DNA of 64,000 bases from assembly GCF_001020985.1 (NCBI RefSeq), contig NZ_CP011542.1:372001-436000 (forward strand). The letters run 5' to 3'. The position numbers were made by a program, and so were the translations under genes. Origin of the DNA: Corynebacterium mustelae (GTDB lineage Bacteria; Actinomycetota; Actinomycetes; Mycobacteriales; Mycobacteriaceae). The notes beneath the pieces are model-generated. The model did not search any database and was not told the DNA's origin. It saw nothing but the letters and a program-made list of their open reading frames with translations. Positions 27,767-36,144 of the stretch are shown here, one piece after another (position 1 is the stretch's first letter; each line of letters opens with the position of its first letter).

Positions 27767-29266
27767 TTAGTTGGTCGGGAACCCAAGATTAATCTGCGAT
27801 TCATCGGGCAATGGCCACCGCGAGGTCACCACTTTGCGGCGAGTATAGAAATTGAAAGATTCTGGGCCGTACATGTGAGTATCGCCAAATAGCGAATTCT
27901 TCCAACCACCGAAGGAGAACGCACCGATAGGAACCGGAATGGGAACGTTAATACCCACCATGCCCACTTCAATAGCGAATTCAAATTCTCGGGCCGTGCG
28001 ACCGTCACGGGTGAAAATGGCGGTGCCATTGGCGAACTTATTTGCATTGATCATCTCAACCGCCTCGTCGTAGCTATCAACTCTCACGATACACAACACC
28101 GGGCCGAAGATTTCCTCGTCGTAGCAGGGCATTCCAGGCCGCACATGGTCGATAACCGAAGGCCCTATGAAATAGCCTTCGCCCGGCAGATGACTAAAAT
28201 CCCACTCGCGGCCATCAACAATAACCTCCGCGCCGTGTTGGGGTGCTTCAGCGACGAAAGTAGCTATTCGGTCAAGTGACTCTTTGGTAATCACTGGCCC
28301 CATTTCGGCAGCCGGGTCGTCATACCGCCCTACGGTGAGGTTCTTGGTGCGCTCGGTGATTTTTTCTACCAATTCATCCGCTATTGCGCCAACAGCGACA
28401 ACCACCGAGATCGCCATACAGCGTTCGCCTGCAGAGCCATAGCCTGCAGAAACCGCCGCATCCGCCGCTGCATCAATATCCGCATCTGGCATGACCACCA
28501 TGTGGTTTTTCGCACCGCCTAAAGCTTGGACTCGTTTTCCATGCGCCGAAGCTGTGGAGTAGATGGCGCTGGCAACCGGGGTGGAGCCAACAAAGCTGAC
28601 TGCTTTTATTCGAGTAGAACTCAAGATATGATCGACGGCTTGTTTATCCCCATGCACAACATTGAGCACACCATCGGGAAGCCCCGCTTCTTTAAAAGCC
28701 TTGGCGATCCAGTTGGCGGCTGAGGGGTCTTTTTCACTGGGCTTTAAAATTACAGTATTTCCCGCAGCTATCGCGGTGGAGATCATCCACAGCGGAACCA
28801 TCGCAGGGAAATTAAACGGGGTTATGCACGCAACCACACCGACCGGTTGCCGGGTTTGGTGCACATCAATTCCCGAAGCGGCTTGTTCAAGGTGCTCGCC
28901 TTTCATGTGGTGCACGACCCCGGCGCAGAATTCAACGTTTTCCAAACCGCGGGTGATTTCGCCAAGCGCATCAGAAAGAACTTTTCCGTGTTCCTCCGAA
29001 ATTACCGCAGCCAGTTCGGCAGACCTGGACACGATAATTTCGCGCAGATTAAACATCACTTGGGCACGTTTCGCCATACCGGTGGCACGCCAACCAGGTA
29101 GCGCGGCTTCAGCTACATCAAGGGCATGTTCTAGAGTCTTTGAATCTGCAAACGCAACGCGGCGGATTTCCGCACCGGTTGCGGGATTGAAAACTGGGCC
29201 GGTACTAGGGGCGCTGTCGGAATGGCTTGTTAACTCGGTTCCGTTAATGAAATGTGGGACTATCAT
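27767..29266 (-). CDS. mmsA: CoA-acylating (methyl)malonate-semialdehyde dehydrogenase
   Basis: 499 residues, start ATG with GAGGAGCACC upstream. Aldehyde-dehydrogenase fold: NAD-site GSTPVASAIY, catalytic cysteine in GSAGERCMA and the MmsA-typical PFNFPAMVPLWM, GGAKNHMVVMPDAD and FSFGGWKNSLFGD. In this family the glutamate general base of other ALDHs is absent and CoA is the acceptor: methylmalonate semialdehyde gives propionyl-CoA, malonate semialdehyde gives acetyl-CoA. The gene pairs with the omega-aminotransferase and faces the PucR-type regulator across a 351-base gap. Confidence 0.92.
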   Translation of the reverse strand: MIVPHFINGTELTSHSDSAPSTGPVFNPATGAEIRRVAFADSKTLEHALDVAEAALPGWRATGMAKRAQVMFNLREIIVSRSAELAAVISEEHGKVLSDALGEITRGLENVEFCAGVVHHMKGEHLEQAASGIDVHQTRQPVGVVACITPFNFPAMVPLWMISTAIAAGNTVILKPSEKDPSAANWIAKAFKEAGLPDGVLNVVHGDKQAVDHILSSTRIKAVSFVGSTPVASAIYSTASAHGKRVQALGGAKNHMVVMPDADIDAAADAAVSAGYGSAGERCMAISVVVAVGAIADELVEKITERTKNLTVGRYDDPAAEMGPVITKESLDRIATFVAEAPQHGAEVIVDGREWDFSHLPGEGYFIGPSVIDHVRPGMPCYDEEIFGPVLCIVRVDSYDEAVEMINANKFANGTAIFTRDGRTAREFEFAIEVGMVGINVPIPVPIGAFSFGGWKNSLFGDTHMYGPESFNFYTRRKVVTSRWPLPDESQINLGFPTN

Positions 29267-29617
29267 GCGAGGTGCTCCTCAAACTAGCGGATCGGGCGCA
29301 ACGGATATGCCGTTGCGGTGAACATAATGTCAACCGGTTTGGTGCTCCGTCCTTTTTCATTGCCATTACGCCGCCTTAACTTCTGCACAATATCCGGCCG
29401 TTGCTGCCGTAGACATGCTTTATCGTCGGATAGTTTTAAGCGGCGGCTATGATCGAGTAAACGCGAAAACACCGGTTATATCTATGCTAAAAGTGGGCAA
29501 TGGTGCTCGGATAGCCGCGAAATGTTTGCTCATTTGATATAAAAAGGACACATTGTACAGTCCTAATGAATGCTACGGTGAGGGCAGCGTCGTCAAGCGT
29601 CACCTAAAGGGAGAAAA
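29267..29617. promoter_or_regulatory. Divergent control region, mmsA / PucR-type regulator
   Basis: 351 bases with no gene. It contains AAATG-6-CATTT at 29520-29535 and GGACACATTGTACAGTCC at 29546-29563, whose ends GGAC/GTCC are inverted. A related sequence (GGACAGTGTGTACATT on the minus strand, 33866-33881) lies upstream of the symporter genes. These are candidate operators for the regulator. The exact promoters are not clear. Confidence 0.4.
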
Positions 29618-31414
29618 ATGCCGCAGTCACTAGTACCACCAAAAAATCAGCCTCCCTCACGCCGTGGAGCTCTCCTTAACGGATCTGATAACCTACAATC
29701 AACTGTCAATGACTGGGAATATGGCGCATTTTTAACGATTCGCGACGTGCTGGAAACTCCAACGCTTTCTGGTGCGCGTGTGGAAGCGCTGTGTGCCCCT
29801 CGGGACCTAGACCGCCCAGTGCGGTGGGTGCACATCGCAGATGCGGTGCGAACTGGTGAGCTGCTCGTTGGTGGCGAATTGCTGTTAACTACCGGGATAG
29901 CCTGGGGTGATACTGCAGATCAACGCACCGAAATGATCGCCACCTTCGCTGGGCACAATGCCGCAGCCCTTTTAATAGAGTTAGGTTCCCAGTGGCAAGA
30001 AGTCCCCACCGATGTTGTCACTGCCTGTCGTGCATACGACCTGCCGTTGATCGTGCTTTTCGACGAGGTAAAGTTCACTGAACTCACCGAAAACGTCCAT
30101 ACCCTGCTGCTGAACAATAAAATCACGCAGGTCACCGAAATTCATTTCGTCACCGAGTCTTTTAATTCTCTCATCATCAACGGCGCGCCCACGATGCAAA
30201 TACTCGACCACGCCAGCAGACTATTGGGCTGCCCAGTGGTTTTAGAAGATCTATCCCACCAAGTAGTCGGATATTCCGAAGGGCACATGGTTCCAAGCGT
30301 GTTGTTGGCAAACTGGAGCGAACAATCCCGAAATTGGTCAACCACCATCGGCACCTACGGTAGCCTCATCCAATGCGTAACCGTGGGGGCGGGCGGGGAA
30401 ACCGGAGCAAAGGCAGTAGTCAAAGCGCTAACCGAAGATGTAGTGTCACACGGATATGGGGCGAACCTGTGGACAATGATAGATATCCAAGCCCGAGGTA
30501 CAGTCTGGGGCCGGTTATTCTACTTCGGCAGAAGCACCAGCGCCGCTGGTGGCGACCATATTCTCAGTCAAGCAGCAACCGCCCTAGCCATGGAACGGCT
30601 CGGCAGCACGAACCCCTATTCCTGGGTGGATCTGATTGAAAAAACCGCGATCGAACGGCTCGTACACAATCGCTATACCAGCGTTGATGGGGTAAAAGAG
30701 GTTCTATCCGCCTCCGGGTTCCGCATGAATAACCGGGAAATGATGGCGCTTAAAATTGAACACAGCGGCAGATATGTGGAACCAACCAGTTTCCGAAAGC
30801 ATATTAAAAAAGCCTTCCCCAACTCCGATTTTCTTGCCACCACTGTAGAAACCGATCCGCGGGTCATTATCGCTGCACTATCTGTCCCCATAACCGAAAA
30901 CACCCCACCACTATCTGCAACGATCGCAGGGCACTTGCGTCACATAGCCGAAACCATCATTGCTGGAACAGACACCAAAATCCGCATAACAACTGCCGCC
31001 GCTGGTACTGGCACATTGGAATTATCAGCGCTCATCCGCCAACTCTTTCAGCAAGAACAACAACCCATGCCGCGCGCAGCGATAACCGTCGTACCGCTGT
31101 CACGAACCCCGGTCGAATACTTGCTACTTCATTTACGTGACGATGTGCGCATCCAAGAATACGTAGCAACCACGCTGGAACCGCTTCTAGTGCACGATCA
31201 CAAGAACTCCGGCGATCTTATTGACACCCTCCACGCAGTCATCGCCAACCCCACCTCCCGCACCGCCGCTGCCGAGCAACTGCACCTTTCCCGAACAGCA
31301 CTGTACTCTCGAATAGCCACCATTGAGAGGTTGCTGGGGGTCGATCTAGCCGATGGCGATGCAGTCTTTGCCATATCCCTGGCGCTTCGCAGCTTGCCGC
31401 CACAGAGTAATTAA
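29618..31414 (+). CDS. PucR-family transcriptional regulator
   Basis: 598 residues with AAAGGGAG before the ATG. N-terminal PucR sensor domain about 42-165 (TIRDVLETPTLSGARVEALC, GELLLTTGIAW, LPLIVLFDEVKFTELTE). A middle region of the GGDEF-like/CdaR type follows, and a C-terminal helix-turn-helix (HTH_30) at about 530-590: SRTAAAEQLHLSRTALYSRI, then ERLLGVDL. Members control purine, GABA or amino-acid catabolism and often activate adjacent operons in response to the substrate. It is divergent from mmsA-aminotransferase and probably also controls the nearby symporter. It contains GCTTTTCGACG at 30055-30065. Confidence 0.88.
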   Translation: MPQSLVPPKNQPPSRRGALLNGSDNLQSTVNDWEYGAFLTIRDVLETPTLSGARVEALCAPRDLDRPVRWVHIADAVRTGELLVGGELLLTTGIAWGDTADQRTEMIATFAGHNAAALLIELGSQWQEVPTDVVTACRAYDLPLIVLFDEVKFTELTENVHTLLLNNKITQVTEIHFVTESFNSLIINGAPTMQILDHASRLLGCPVVLEDLSHQVVGYSEGHMVPSVLLANWSEQSRNWSTTIGTYGSLIQCVTVGAGGETGAKAVVKALTEDVVSHGYGANLWTMIDIQARGTVWGRLFYFGRSTSAAGGDHILSQAATALAMERLGSTNPYSWVDLIEKTAIERLVHNRYTSVDGVKEVLSASGFRMNNREMMALKIEHSGRYVEPTSFRKHIKKAFPNSDFLATTVETDPRVIIAALSVPITENTPPLSATIAGHLRHIAETIIAGTDTKIRITTAAAGTGTLELSALIRQLFQQEQQPMPRAAITVVPLSRTPVEYLLLHLRDDVRIQEYVATTLEPLLVHDHKNSGDLIDTLHAVIANPTSRTAAAEQLHLSRTALYSRIATIERLLGVDLADGDAVFAISLALRSLPPQSN

Positions 31415-31513
31415 CGGGCAAATGTGGCGCCACTTGCGATTTCGCCGTCCGCCATATTCATATACTGTGGCTAGGGTGTTGTGAAAAACGGTAACGGTAA
31501 GGCTTAAACGGTT

Positions 31514-32065
31514 TTAAGAAGCTTTTGCCTGCGCGGTGGTGCGCACCGAGGTATTTCCAGTTATTGCATCAACCAAAACGTCATGCCCTAAAAACTGAAC
31601 ACACCAATTTGGCTTCCACAACGGCCACCAGCACTCCACCACCTCCAAATCGAAAGCTGCCGCTAATTTCAACCGCCGCATGAGACTAGCGGTCACTGCG
31701 TGCCGTGCACTATCAATCGCCGTCGGGATATCTACGCGGAACTTCAATTGTGAACAATCAAGTGCACCGCTGGGGGTGCCGCAATCCGGACTAAGTGGCC
31801 ACTGAGAAGTGATAATTGGAGTCCCGGAGCACCGGTCAACCGCGACATGCATGGTGGTGCCAGAAAGCCGTCGCGCCGGGCCGGAATTACTTCGAAGCTG
31901 GAAAGCCAACCCGAGAAGCGGAAAGTAGCTTTTCGACGCCCCCACCACATGCATAGGATCGGTGCGTGGCAGTGCTCGCTTTAGCGTTGTTACCGCAGTG
32001 TCAATCGCGACATCTTTGGTTATCAATGTCGCTAGACAGTGAGATCGTAGTGGTGGGGTGTACAT
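31514..32065 (-). CDS. Unknown protein linked to the symporter
   Basis: 183 residues from ATG 32065; a TTG four codons upstream, 3 bases from the symporter stop, is also possible. No membrane segment or known motif. The end (ECWWPLWKPNW, then GHDVLVDAITG) is well-formed and the frame is open for its full length, so it is likely real. Its position directly after the symporter gene suggests co-transcription and a role in the same uptake/catabolic process. A GCTTTTCGACG copy lies inside (31928-31938). Confidence 0.65.
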   Translation of the reverse strand: MYTPPLRSHCLATLITKDVAIDTAVTTLKRALPRTDPMHVVGASKSYFPLLGLAFQLRSNSGPARRLSGTTMHVAVDRCSGTPIITSQWPLSPDCGTPSGALDCSQLKFRVDIPTAIDSARHAVTASLMRRLKLAAAFDLEVVECWWPLWKPNWCVQFLGHDVLVDAITGNTSVRTTAQAKAS

Positions 32066-32079
32066 CGAGACGTCCAAAA

Positions 32080-33615
32080 TTATACAGGTGGGAATTGATG
32101 AGCCAGAGTCGGATCGGCATCCTTGTCTAACCTGTGGGTGGTTGGGGTCACTTTCGCAGCATCGTCTATGGCGGCAAGGATTTCGTTGGACACCGGGTGG
32201 CTAGTTTGGGTTGCCAGGGAACCGATGATCATCGATAGGGTAGAAGCGGTTAGACCCGTTAGTAGCGGGTCGAGACCAGTGCTTTCGCTCAGACCGGTTT
32301 GTTGCCAGAAAATGACGACCACGGTTCCCGCAATCATGGAAGCGATGGCGCCCACGGCGTTTGCCTTTTTCCACCACACAGCACATACATAAACCGGCAC
32401 AAATGCACTACCGAGAATCGAAGTGGCGAAAACTACCAGTCCGAACACCGCAGGGGGCTGCCAGAATGCCAGCACTATTCCGCCCAATGACAGCAAAAGA
32501 ACCGCACCCCTAGAAATCCACACCATTTGTCGCTCATTCATATCTTTAATGATGAATCGGCCGAAGATATCTTTGGCGGCAATGGTGGATGCTTGTAGGA
32601 GCAATGCATCAGCCGTGGACATGATGGCCGCCATGACAGCTGCCATGACTATGCCGACCGCGAAGGTGGGCAAGACTGTTTTAGCCACCTCAAAAATTGC
32701 TTGCTGTGGGTCGTCCAAGCTCGGCAAAATGAGTAGCGCGAAAATGCCAATAATATACGGGGCTGGGATAAACAGCAGGTTAAAGATAGTTGCATAAACA
32801 CCAGCGGTGCGGGCGACCGACGGCTTTTTCATTGCCATGTGGCTAACCACCACATGCGGCCAACCCATGTATCCGATAGAGAACAGCAGGAGTGCCCCAA
32901 TAATCACGCCCCACTGCCCTTGGAAGCTTAAATCAGCACCCCACATTGTCAGCAGATTTGGATTGATCTCACCAACCGCCTTATTGCCAGCGGTAAAGCC
33001 GCCGATGTACTGCAAAGTGGCGATAAAAATCCAGAGCATGCCGATAAGCATCACGATCGCTTGGATAAAGTCGGTATATGCAACGGCGAGGTAGCCGCCA
33101 AGGAAGGTGTACAGCACGATGACCCCCACGGCTATCAATAACGAAATTTTGAAGCCGAAACCGGTAACCGATGCCAGCCCCGAACCACCTGCCACAAATT
33201 GTGACAACACGTAAAGGAATAAACAACCTAATGCCACTGGCGCAGCGACAAGACGAACCCATTTGCTTTGATAACGATGCTCCAAGTACTCAATCGAGGT
33301 CAGCGACCCGAGCTTCTGCGAGAGCTTGCGCATTCGCCTACCTAAAACACTGAGGTTGATAATGCCGCCACCTATATCGCCTAGGGCGTACCACATGCTG
33401 TAGTACCCCTGGGTATAGGCCAAGGAACCTGCCCCTAAGAACATGTACCCGGACATGGAGGATGATTGCAGCCGGAGTGCGGTAACCGCCGGGCCGATGG
33501 AGCGATCGCCTAGGAGGTAACTCTCAGAATCATTGGAAGAACGCTTCATTGTCCATACACCGATGCCGGCCATGGCGATGAAATAAATGATGAGGAAGAA
33601 CAATGCGATATTCAT
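32080..33615 (-). CDS. Sodium/solute symporter (SSS family)
   Basis: 511 residues with about 13 membrane segments, typical of the SSS/PutP family. Marks: the sodium-site region LRLQSSSMSGYMFLGAGSLAY near residues 48-68; GSLTSIEYLEHRYQS; LYTFLGGYLAVAYTDFIQA (SSS signature) and AAIMSTADALLLQAST. Transport of an amino or carboxylic acid driven by sodium is expected. Gene context (omega-aminotransferase, semialdehyde dehydrogenase, PucR regulator) suggests that it imports their substrate. It is preceded by a 42-residue partner gene with only 6 bases between. Confidence 0.9.
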   Translation of the reverse strand: MNIALFFLIIYFIAMAGIGVWTMKRSSNDSESYLLGDRSIGPAVTALRLQSSSMSGYMFLGAGSLAYTQGYYSMWYALGDIGGGIINLSVLGRRMRKLSQKLGSLTSIEYLEHRYQSKWVRLVAAPVALGCLFLYVLSQFVAGGSGLASVTGFGFKISLLIAVGVIVLYTFLGGYLAVAYTDFIQAIVMLIGMLWIFIATLQYIGGFTAGNKAVGEINPNLLTMWGADLSFQGQWGVIIGALLLFSIGYMGWPHVVVSHMAMKKPSVARTAGVYATIFNLLFIPAPYIIGIFALLILPSLDDPQQAIFEVAKTVLPTFAVGIVMAAVMAAIMSTADALLLQASTIAAKDIFGRFIIKDMNERQMVWISRGAVLLLSLGGIVLAFWQPPAVFGLVVFATSILGSAFVPVYVCAVWWKKANAVGAIASMIAGTVVVIFWQQTGLSESTGLDPLLTGLTASTLSMIIGSLATQTSHPVSNEILAAIDDAAKVTPTTHRLDKDADPTLAHQFPPV

Positions 33616-33621
33616 ATTTGA

Positions 33622-33750
33622 TCACTGCCCTTCGGTTTCGTCGGCCAAATGCCAATTTTTACTCAGGATCCAAAACACAAGTGTGTAGAGAACCCAAATG
33701 AGGCTCACACCTACTATGACAAAGAATGTGAAGTCGGGAAGTCCGAACAT
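33622..33750 (-). CDS. Small symporter accessory subunit (42 residues)
   Basis: ATG 33748-33750 to TGA 33622-33624, with AAAGGGG 12 bases upstream. One membrane helix (FFVIVGVSLIWVLYTLVFWIL), then a short polar tail SKNWHLADETEGQ. The stop is 6 bases from the symporter start, so the two are translationally coupled. Small one-helix partners encoded directly before SSS symporters are known in bacteria, and this fits that arrangement in size and place. Function in the complex is inferred only. Confidence 0.78.
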   Translation of the reverse strand: MFGLPDFTFFVIVGVSLIWVLYTLVFWILSKNWHLADETEGQ

Positions 33751-34336
33751 AACTGTTGTAAACCCCTTTCTGATATGGAGTTGTGTGATTAATGTCATGC
33801 GTTACATTCACTCAATCAGTCCAAAGTGGTTATGGAAAGTGAAAAATGTTCGTTTGGTCGGCAAAAATGTACACACTGTCCGGGTTGGCCCTATATTCCG
33901 ATAAATGCATGCCATTGTTTTTTACACATGCGCGCCATTGTCTTATGTACTGGCACTATTTTTAATTCGCGGATGTCTTTATTTGTGTGCGCACGTTGGT
34001 GCTTATCGTCAGAAAAACAATGCCAAAATTTTCACATTCGAAAAGGGAGAGTGTCGCTGATTTGGTGTGATCGGGGGTTTGCTGATACTGTTTGTCGCGA
34101 AGTTTGAAAATATGGCGCTTAGCCGCCACATTTACTCAAGTTTCACCGAAGACCGTCGGTCAGCCACATGTGGCTCGAAGGTTTCCATCTAAATGGAACG
34201 GCCCACGCAGGAGTCACTTTAGAGTTCATCCTTACATATTGTGAGTGTTGTGCCCTGTGCTCTTGCACGGGGCTTTTGTTGTGAAAGCCTCGGCGGATTA
34301 CACCTTATAACTGTTAATGAGGAAGGAGGCGAAGTA
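33751..34336 (+). promoter_or_regulatory. Gap upstream of rplJ with promoter and leader
   Basis: 586 bases. The left 130 bases hold the symporter operon's control region. A plus-strand promoter candidate is TTGGTG (34062-34067) with TACTGT (34086-34091), spacer 18. From about 34098 to 34336 the transcript is a long structured leader with GAAGACCGTCGG, GGAACGGCCCACGCAGGAG and an attenuator hairpin. This matches the L10-binding leaders that control rplJ-rplL in many bacteria. Confidence 0.6.
34252..34279 (+). terminator. Attenuator hairpin in the rplJ leader
   Basis: GCCCTGTGC (34252-34260) pairs with GCACGGGGC (34265-34273, one G-U), loop TCTT, then TTTTGTT. It lies 58 bases before the rplJ start, so it could stop transcription when L10(L12)4 is in excess. 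Confidence 0.7.
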
Positions 34337-34852
34337 ATGGCAAACCCCAAGAACAACGCATCTCTTGCAGACCTGAAACAGCGCTTTGCAGAAACTGACA
34401 CATTCGTGCTCACCGAGTACCGTGGCTTGAGTGTTGCTCAGACCACCGAACTGCGTAAGTCCCTCGGTGCTGATGTCCAGTACTCCGTCGCCAAGAACAC
34501 CCTGTTGAAGCTGGCTGCTAAAGAAGCTGGCATCGAAGGCCTCGACGAGCTGCTGGTCGGCCCAACCGCTGTCGCTTTCATCCAAGGCGAAGCTGTTGAC
34601 GCTGCGAAGGCTATGAAGAAGTTCGCTTCTGAAAACAAGGCTTTCATCGTCAAGGGTGGCTACATGGACGGCAATGCCCTGAGCGCAGATCAGGTCAACG
34701 CCATCGCTGAGCTGGACAACCGCGAGACCACTCTTGCGAAGCTGGCAGGCGCCATGAAGGGCAACTTGGCAAAGGCCGCAGGCCTATTCAACGCTCCTGC
34801 TTCCCAGGTCGCACGCCTCGCCGCTGCGCTCCAAGAGAAGAAGGAAGCATAA
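34337..34852 (+). CDS. rplJ: Ribosomal protein L10
   Basis: 171 residues from ATG 34337 with GGAAGGAGG upstream; an open extension upstream overlaps the attenuator and is not coding. Marks: [37 protein letters not shown] and the C-terminal helix that anchors L12 dimers ([15 protein letters not shown]). It forms the base of the L7/L12 stalk and, in other bacteria, represses its own operon by binding the leader. Confidence 0.97.
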   Translation: MANPKNNASLADLKQRFAETDTFVLTEYRGLSVAQTTELRKSLGADVQYSVAKNTLLKLAAKEAGIEGLDELLVGPTAVAFIQGEAVDAAKAMKKFASENKAFIVKGGYMDGNALSADQVNAIAELDNRETTLAKLAGAMKGNLAKAAGLFNAPASQVARLAAALQEKKEA

Positions 34853-34941
34853 AGGCCGCTACACTTGCAGCCTTTGGCAATAAAAACACCACTTTTCGGA
34901 TCTAGGTTCGCTTAGGTCCACATACCGAAAGGAAAACCATC

Positions 34942-35328
34942 ATGGCTAAGCTCACCAAGGACGAGCTAATCGAAGCTTTCAAGGAGATGACCCTCATCGA
35001 GCTTTCCGAGTTCGTTAAGGAATTCGAAGAGGTCTTCGAGGTTACCGCTGCTGCTCCAGTTGCTGCTGTTGCAGTTGCTGGTGGCGGTGCTGCTGCTCCA
35101 GCTGAGGAAGAGAAGGACGAGTTCGATGTCGTTATCGAAGACGCTGGCGCTAAGAAGATCGGCGTTATTAAGGCTGTCCGCGAGATCGTTTCCGGCCTGG
35201 GTCTGAAGGAAGCTAAGGAGCTCGTTGAGTCCGCTCCTAAGGCTGTTCTGGAAGGCGCTTCCAAGGACGACGCTGAGGCTGCTAAGGCTAAGCTGGAAGA
35301 AGCTGGCGCTAAGGTTACCCTCAAGTAA
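34942..35328 (+). CDS. rplL: Ribosomal protein L7/L12
   Basis: 128 residues. N-terminal dimerisation part ([20 protein letters not shown]), an Ala/Val/Gly hinge, and the C-terminal factor-binding domain [20 protein letters not shown] then [16 protein letters not shown]. It recruits translation GTPases. 89 bases after rplJ, same operon. Confidence 0.98.
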   Translation: MAKLTKDELIEAFKEMTLIELSEFVKEFEEVFEVTAAAPVAAVAVAGGGAAAPAEEEKDEFDVVIEDAGAKKIGVIKAVREIVSGLGLKEAKELVESAPKAVLEGASKDDAEAAKAKLEEAGAKVTLK

Positions 35329-35352
35329 GACTTTCTTACGCGAAGTTTCCTG

Positions 35353-35391
35353 TCCCCACCGAAGTACATACGCACTTCGGTGGGGATTTTT
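35353..35391 (+). terminator. Intrinsic terminator after rplL
   Basis: A perfect 13-bp stem, TCCCCACCGAAGT / ACTTCGGTGGGGA (35353-35365 with 35374-35386), then TTTTT. Confidence 0.92.
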
Positions 35392-35540
35392 GTGCTTAAA
35401 TTCTGCTACAAATGCCGCTTTCATTGCATCATGGCCCGCAAGTTGCGCAATTTTTATGCGCGAACTCGCCAATTATTAGACATAGTCCCGGTACAGTGGT
35501 GGGGGATAGGGAGATGGAATTGAATGGAGGATAACTTCAT

Positions 35541-36101
35541 ATGGGGCGGCAATTACAGCCACGGCTAAACAAAAATTTCGTCGTTCTTGCCGGGATGATT
35601 GCGACACTATTTATTCTGCTACTACTAGCCGTTATTGGTGCAGGCGTTGTAGGTTCAACATTATTAGGGCGGGGCGGGGCAACGACAGCTAGTTCCTCCG
35701 CCTCGGCGTCAAGTACCAACGATAGCCAGGTCAGCGAGCTCAATGAGTCGAGCACGCAACCAACAAGTCAAGAACCCACTGCTACATCTTCTGCAGCCAC
35801 CTCGGAACCGAAACCGTTGATAGATTTTCCGCCAGAAGACGCCCGCTATGTTGCTGATACGAGCGACGGGGAATTCGCTGTCTACTCCGGAAACGCCACG
35901 ACCAGTGATGAATTTGTCATCAACGTCGGCTCTGCGCTCATCAAGGCCAACCCCGACCCGAAAGAGGAAACCACAAAACTCAGCGTCTATAGCCCAGTTA
36001 CGCGACAAACATACATCATGACCTGCCAAAAAATGGGGGAGGAAGGCTACGACTGCCGAGGTGGCCGGGCTGCCATCGTGTTTGCGGTACGCAGCCAGTA
36101 A
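35541..36101 (+). CDS. Membrane-anchored exported protein, unknown
   Basis: 186 residues with GGAGG 11 bases before the ATG. One N-terminal membrane segment about residues 13-40 (LAGMIATLFILLLLAVIGAG), then a Ser/Thr/Ala/Pro-rich flexible stretch (about 45-90), then a compact C-terminal domain with two cysteines (MTCQKM and YDCRGG) that could form a disulfide. Typical layout of a corynebacterial envelope protein. Function unknown. It stands alone between the rplL terminator and a convergent DUF1266 gene. Confidence 0.75.
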   Translation: MGRQLQPRLNKNFVVLAGMIATLFILLLLAVIGAGVVGSTLLGRGGATTASSSASASSTNDSQVSELNESSTQPTSQEPTATSSAATSEPKPLIDFPPEDARYVADTSDGEFAVYSGNATTSDEFVINVGSALIKANPDPKEETTKLSVYSPVTRQTYIMTCQKMGEEGYDCRGGRAAIVFAVRSQ

Positions 36102-36103
36102 CT

Positions 36104-36135
36104 GCTTGTCGACGCTTAGCCGTGCGTCGACAAGC
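36104..36135. repeat. Inverted pair of the GCTTGTCGACG motif
   Basis: GCTTGTCGACGC (36104-36115) and GCGTCGACAAGC (36124-36135) form a perfect 12-bp stem with an 8-base loop between the ends of two convergent genes. There is no T run after the stem on either strand, so if it ends transcription it is not a standard intrinsic terminator. Each arm is one copy of the genome-wide motif. Confidence 0.8.
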
Positions 36136-36144
36136 AAAAAGATA

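Noticed and set aside
36104..36141. The hairpin at 36104-36135 as a standard intrinsic terminator
   Set aside because: No T run follows the stem on either strand; it is listed as an inverted pair of the recurring word instead.
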